From Limisphaerales bacterium (lineage in GTDB: Bacteria > Verrucomicrobiota > Verrucomicrobiia > Limisphaerales > UBA11358), in contig PKZR01000240.1 in assembly GCA_003133815.1 (NCBI GenBank), positions 3,117 to 11,622 of the forward strand: DNA of 8,506 nucleotides, written 5' to 3'. Below the pieces are notes generated by a model. That model worked only from the letters and a program-made list of their open reading frames with translations, was not told the origin of the DNA and ran no database searches. This document shows, piece by piece, positions 7,111 through 8,506 of this stretch. How positions within the stretch are numbered: the first letter of the stretch is position 1; every line of letters begins with the position of its first letter. Made by a program: the position numbers and the translations under genes.

Positions 7111-7123
7111 GTATATTATTACC
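7100..7123 (-). repeat. Right terminal inverted repeat of the IS1595-type element
   Basis: Read on the minus strand it starts GGTAATAATATAC and continues TTGACTCACAA, matching the left end at 22 of 24 positions. It contains the -35-like TTGACT of the transposase promoter. Confidence 0.88.
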
Positions 7124-7131
7124 CTAATAAG
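7124..7131 (+). repeat. Right 8-bp target-site duplication (CTAATAAG)
   Basis: Exact copy of 4388-4395, directly after the right end of the element. Confidence 0.85.
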
Positions 7132-7170
7132 GGCACTGCGCCAGCGGGGGACGCCGCAGCGCTGTGGAGT
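7132..7170. repeat. GC-rich repeat-like spacer between the two IS elements
   Basis: The 39 bp contain GCGCCAGCGGGGGACGCCGC and an 8-bp palindrome CAGCGCTG (7157-7164), of the type of dispersed intergenic repeats I associate with Verrucomicrobiota. Its inner edge CTGTGGAGT resembles, in inverted orientation, the ACTCTACAG that flanks the other end of the IS481-type element. Confidence 0.45.
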
Positions 7171-7191
7171 TGTCAAGACATCGGTAACAGG
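7171..7191 (+). repeat. Left terminal inverted repeat of the IS481-type element
   Basis: Starts TGTCAAGACATCGGTAACAG. It matches the reverse complement of 8371-8391 except at the second base. The transposase stop codon (7173-7175) lies within it. Confidence 0.82.
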
Positions 7192-8326
7192 TGGCCGTTG
7201 ATTTCGCTGACTGGATAAATGAAGGGCAAGGTGGTGCGGGCGGTGAGGTTGAGTTCCCGAAAATACATGTTGCGGAAGCGCACTAAGATTTGTTGGCCGA
7301 TGACTTCCAGTGCGACTTCTTGGTGGACCAAGGCTTCACAGACAAAATAACGGTGCCCCGCCACCCGCACCGTCCCGGCGGCATCCACCCAGCACACGGT
7401 CAAGCCGGGCGGATAAACCCACGGGGCGACTTCCGCGCGATAGCGGCGCTCACTGGGCTGGTAACGCTCCGCAGGGCGTTGCATGGCCAGCGCTTCGTGC
7501 GGGCGCACTTGATTGTAGCGGTCCACAAAAGCATCATAACGCGGCTGCCATTGTTCCCATGTCGCCGGCCAACCCTGCCGCGTCATGCTGCGGGCCAGCG
7601 TGCGGTGAAAGCGCTCGATCTTGCCGTGGGTTTGCGGATGCCGGACCCGCCCGAAGACGAGTTCAATATCCTGCTGGATGAAAAAGATGGCCAGGCGGGC
7701 CAGCCCCCAGCCGTTCTGCTGGTTCCACCACGGCGTCCCATGATCCAGCAACAGTTGCCGGGGCAGGCCATACCGTTCAAACACCTGGATAAAACAGTCC
7801 CGCACCCGTTCGCTGCGGTGATCCCGCAAGGCAAACACCCCCAAAGCAAAGCGGCTGTGGTCATCCAGCACCGTCAGCAGTTCGTCCCGCAGTTCGCCAC
7901 GTCCCAACGGCCCCTTGAAATCTGCCTGCAACAAATCGTTGGGCGCAGGCTGCTCAAAGCGCGTCCAAGCCGGCGTATACCGGTCCAACCGGTGCACGGC
8001 GCCATGGCGAAGCAGCGTCCGATGCACGGTCGCCACCGACACGCGCTCACCCTGTTCCCACAACAGATGGGCGATCTTGCGCGCACCCCAGCCATCCGAC
8101 GCCCGCAACGCCAAAATTCGCTCCACCAAGCCAGAGCTGATCTGGCGGGGACTCCGCTGCGGTCGCCGGGAGTGCTCCCGCAGAGCAGTCAAGCTCTACG
8201 CCCGCCGATAACGCGCCAGCCATTTGTAGCCCTTTTGCGGGCAATCCCAAACTGGCGGCACTAAGCGGAAAACTGACCCCGCGTCGTTACCATCGCTCCC
8301 GTGATGAAAGCTATCTTTTGATCCAT
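7173..8326 (-). pseudogene. IS481-family transposase, broken in its N-terminal DNA-binding domain
   Basis: The catalytic part is open from 8192 to 7173 (339 codons if initiated at TTG). It has the integrase-core signature: Asp91 in LLQADFKG, Asp150 in LLLDHGTPW and Glu193 in GKIERFHRT, numbered from that TTG. The family's N-terminal helix-turn-helix is present as DNA but interrupted. From ATG at 8326 it reads M-D-Q-K-I-A-F-I, reaches TAG at 8261-8263, continues CRQFGIARK, then loses one base near 8232-8233 (AAAAGGG run). It resumes as GYKWLARYRRA, meets TAG at 8196-8198 and runs into TALREHSRRPQRSP. These pieces join into a normal IS481 N-terminus with three lesions, so the full protein is not made. 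A truncated protein from TTG 8192 would lack DNA-binding ability. Confidence 0.82.
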
Positions 8327-8348
8327 CGGTCGGATATGAAGCCAAGGC

Positions 8349-8506
8349 ATGGGCTTAAGCCTATCCTTAACCTGTTACCGATGTCTTGATACTCTACAGC
8401 AGCGCGGCATCCCTACCAAGTTAAAACCCTCTGCCCTCCTCGACACCCGCGTCGTTTATTGCGGCGACAATCTGGAACAGCTTGCCAAGCTGCCCGATGC
8501 CTGCGT
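8349..8506 (+). CDS. DNA methyltransferase (N4/N6 type), 5' fragment at window edge
   Basis: The frame is open from a stop at 8337-8339 to the window end. The coding signal starts about 8418 (KLKPSALLDTRVVYCGDNLE, then QLAKLPDAC). The Y-x-GDN-L-E-x-L-x-x-LP pattern is the usual N-terminus of site-specific DNA methyltransferases of the N4/N6 class that continue into VDLIYIDPPFN; the catalytic DPPY/F motif lies beyond the window. There is no ATG, GTG or TTG in frame between the IS481 end (8391) and this motif. The nearest in-frame start is ATG 8349, inside the IS element, giving about 23 codons of IS- and repeat-derived leader. Either translation begins there, or the native 5' end was lost on insertion. 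The identification rests on a short stretch. Confidence 0.6.
   Translation, partial: MGLSLSLTCYRCLDTLQQRGIPTKLKPSALLDTRVVYCGDNLEQLAKLPDAC
8371..8391 (-). repeat. Right terminal inverted repeat of the IS481-type element
   Basis: The plus strand begins CCTGTTACCGATGTCTTGAT; inverted copy of 7171-7191 with one mismatch. Confidence 0.82.
8400..8417. repeat. Second copy of the GGTAGGGATG repeat, inverted
   Basis: CAGCGCGGCATCCCTACC is the reverse complement of the motif at 4328-4346, with one base fewer and one substitution between the two conserved blocks. It lies immediately in front of the methyltransferase coding sequence and supplies its first in-frame codons. Confidence 0.5.

Larger units (their letters stand above)
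4396..7123 (-). mobile_element. Complete IS1595-family (ISXO2-like) transposon with cargo genes
   Basis: The 2728-bp element is bounded by inverted ends starting GGTAATAATATAC and by a perfect 8-bp direct repeat, CTAATAAG. It contains an intact IS1595-type transposase on the minus strand, a small co-directional ORF behind it, and a convergent two-gene cargo operon on the plus strand. A minimal IS1595 element of about 1 kb would carry only the transposase, so about 1.5 kb here is passenger DNA. IS1595 relatives with passenger genes are known. Intact ends, transposase and target duplication argue for a recent insertion. Before insertion the target probably read GGCTAATAAGGGCACTGCG. Confidence 0.88.
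7171..8391 (-). mobile_element. Decayed IS481-family insertion sequence
   Basis: The 1221-bp element is bounded by 21-bp inverted repeats (20 of 21 identical) and contains one IS481-type transposase on the minus strand that ends inside the left repeat. The N-terminal part of the transposase is broken, so the element is probably inactive on its own. No clear direct target duplication is visible; instead the flanks resemble each other in inverted orientation, so the true ends may lie a few bases further out. Confidence 0.8.

Noticed and set aside
8229..8237. Programmed -1 frameshift at the AAAAGGG run of the IS481 transposase
   Set aside because: The run would realign the frame, but stops at 8261-8263 and 8196-8198 on either side would still prevent a full protein, and the family is not known for frameshifting. 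Decay is the simpler reading.
7290..8264. Plus-strand open frame of 324 codons over the IS481 element
   Set aside because: Antisense to the transposase core, with no domain pattern.
1..8506. CRISPR array, tRNA or rRNA
   Set aside because: No regularly spaced direct repeats and no recognisable tRNA or rRNA sequence was seen on either strand.

Overview
The window looks like accessory DNA from a polysaccharide-degrading bacterium, most likely of the Verrucomicrobiota. That guess is an inference. It rests on a Tat-exported GH29 fucosidase next to a secreted GH2 enzyme, on short dispersed noncoding repeats of the kind I associate with that phylum (for example the CCACAGATGAACGCAGATT type), and on the lack of clear Shine-Dalgarno sites before several genes. 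No rRNA or marker gene confirms it.

Layout. Positions 1-4109 hold two minus-strand carbohydrate-active enzyme genes in a likely operon. The upstream gene is a GH29 alpha-L-fucosidase (2361-4109). It is followed after 19 nt by a GH2-type glycosidase (1-2341) whose reading frame stays open to the window edge. Positions 4110-4387 are noncoding and contain dispersed repeats. Positions 4396-7123 form a complete IS1595-family (ISXO2-like) transposon, 2728 bp long, with 24-bp inverted ends (22 of 24 matching) and a perfect 8-bp target duplication, CTAATAAG. Besides its transposase (6099-7076, minus) it carries a small ORF downstream of the transposase (5878-6027, minus) and a two-gene, AT-rich cargo operon on the plus strand (4475-5053 and 5050-5892). 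The cargo genes overlap by ATGA. A 39-bp repeat follows, then a decayed IS481-family element (7171-8391) whose transposase has two stops and a frameshift in its N-terminal helix-turn-helix. At the right edge (8349-8506, plus) is the start of a DNA methyltransferase reading frame, joined to the IS481 end without a start codon of its own.

How the parts work together. The two glycosidases probably release fucose and another sugar from a fucosylated polymer, outside the cytoplasm. The most interesting part is the IS1595-type transposon. The cargo operon has its own sigma70-like promoter just inside the left end, the transposase promoter overlaps the right end, and the two transcription units converge. 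The second cargo protein resembles DUF1828/DUF1829 proteins. The first is a histidine-containing protein of unknown function that may resemble DUF6978. The pair could be an undescribed mobile two-gene system, for example defence or toxin-antitoxin, but the sequence alone does not show its activity.
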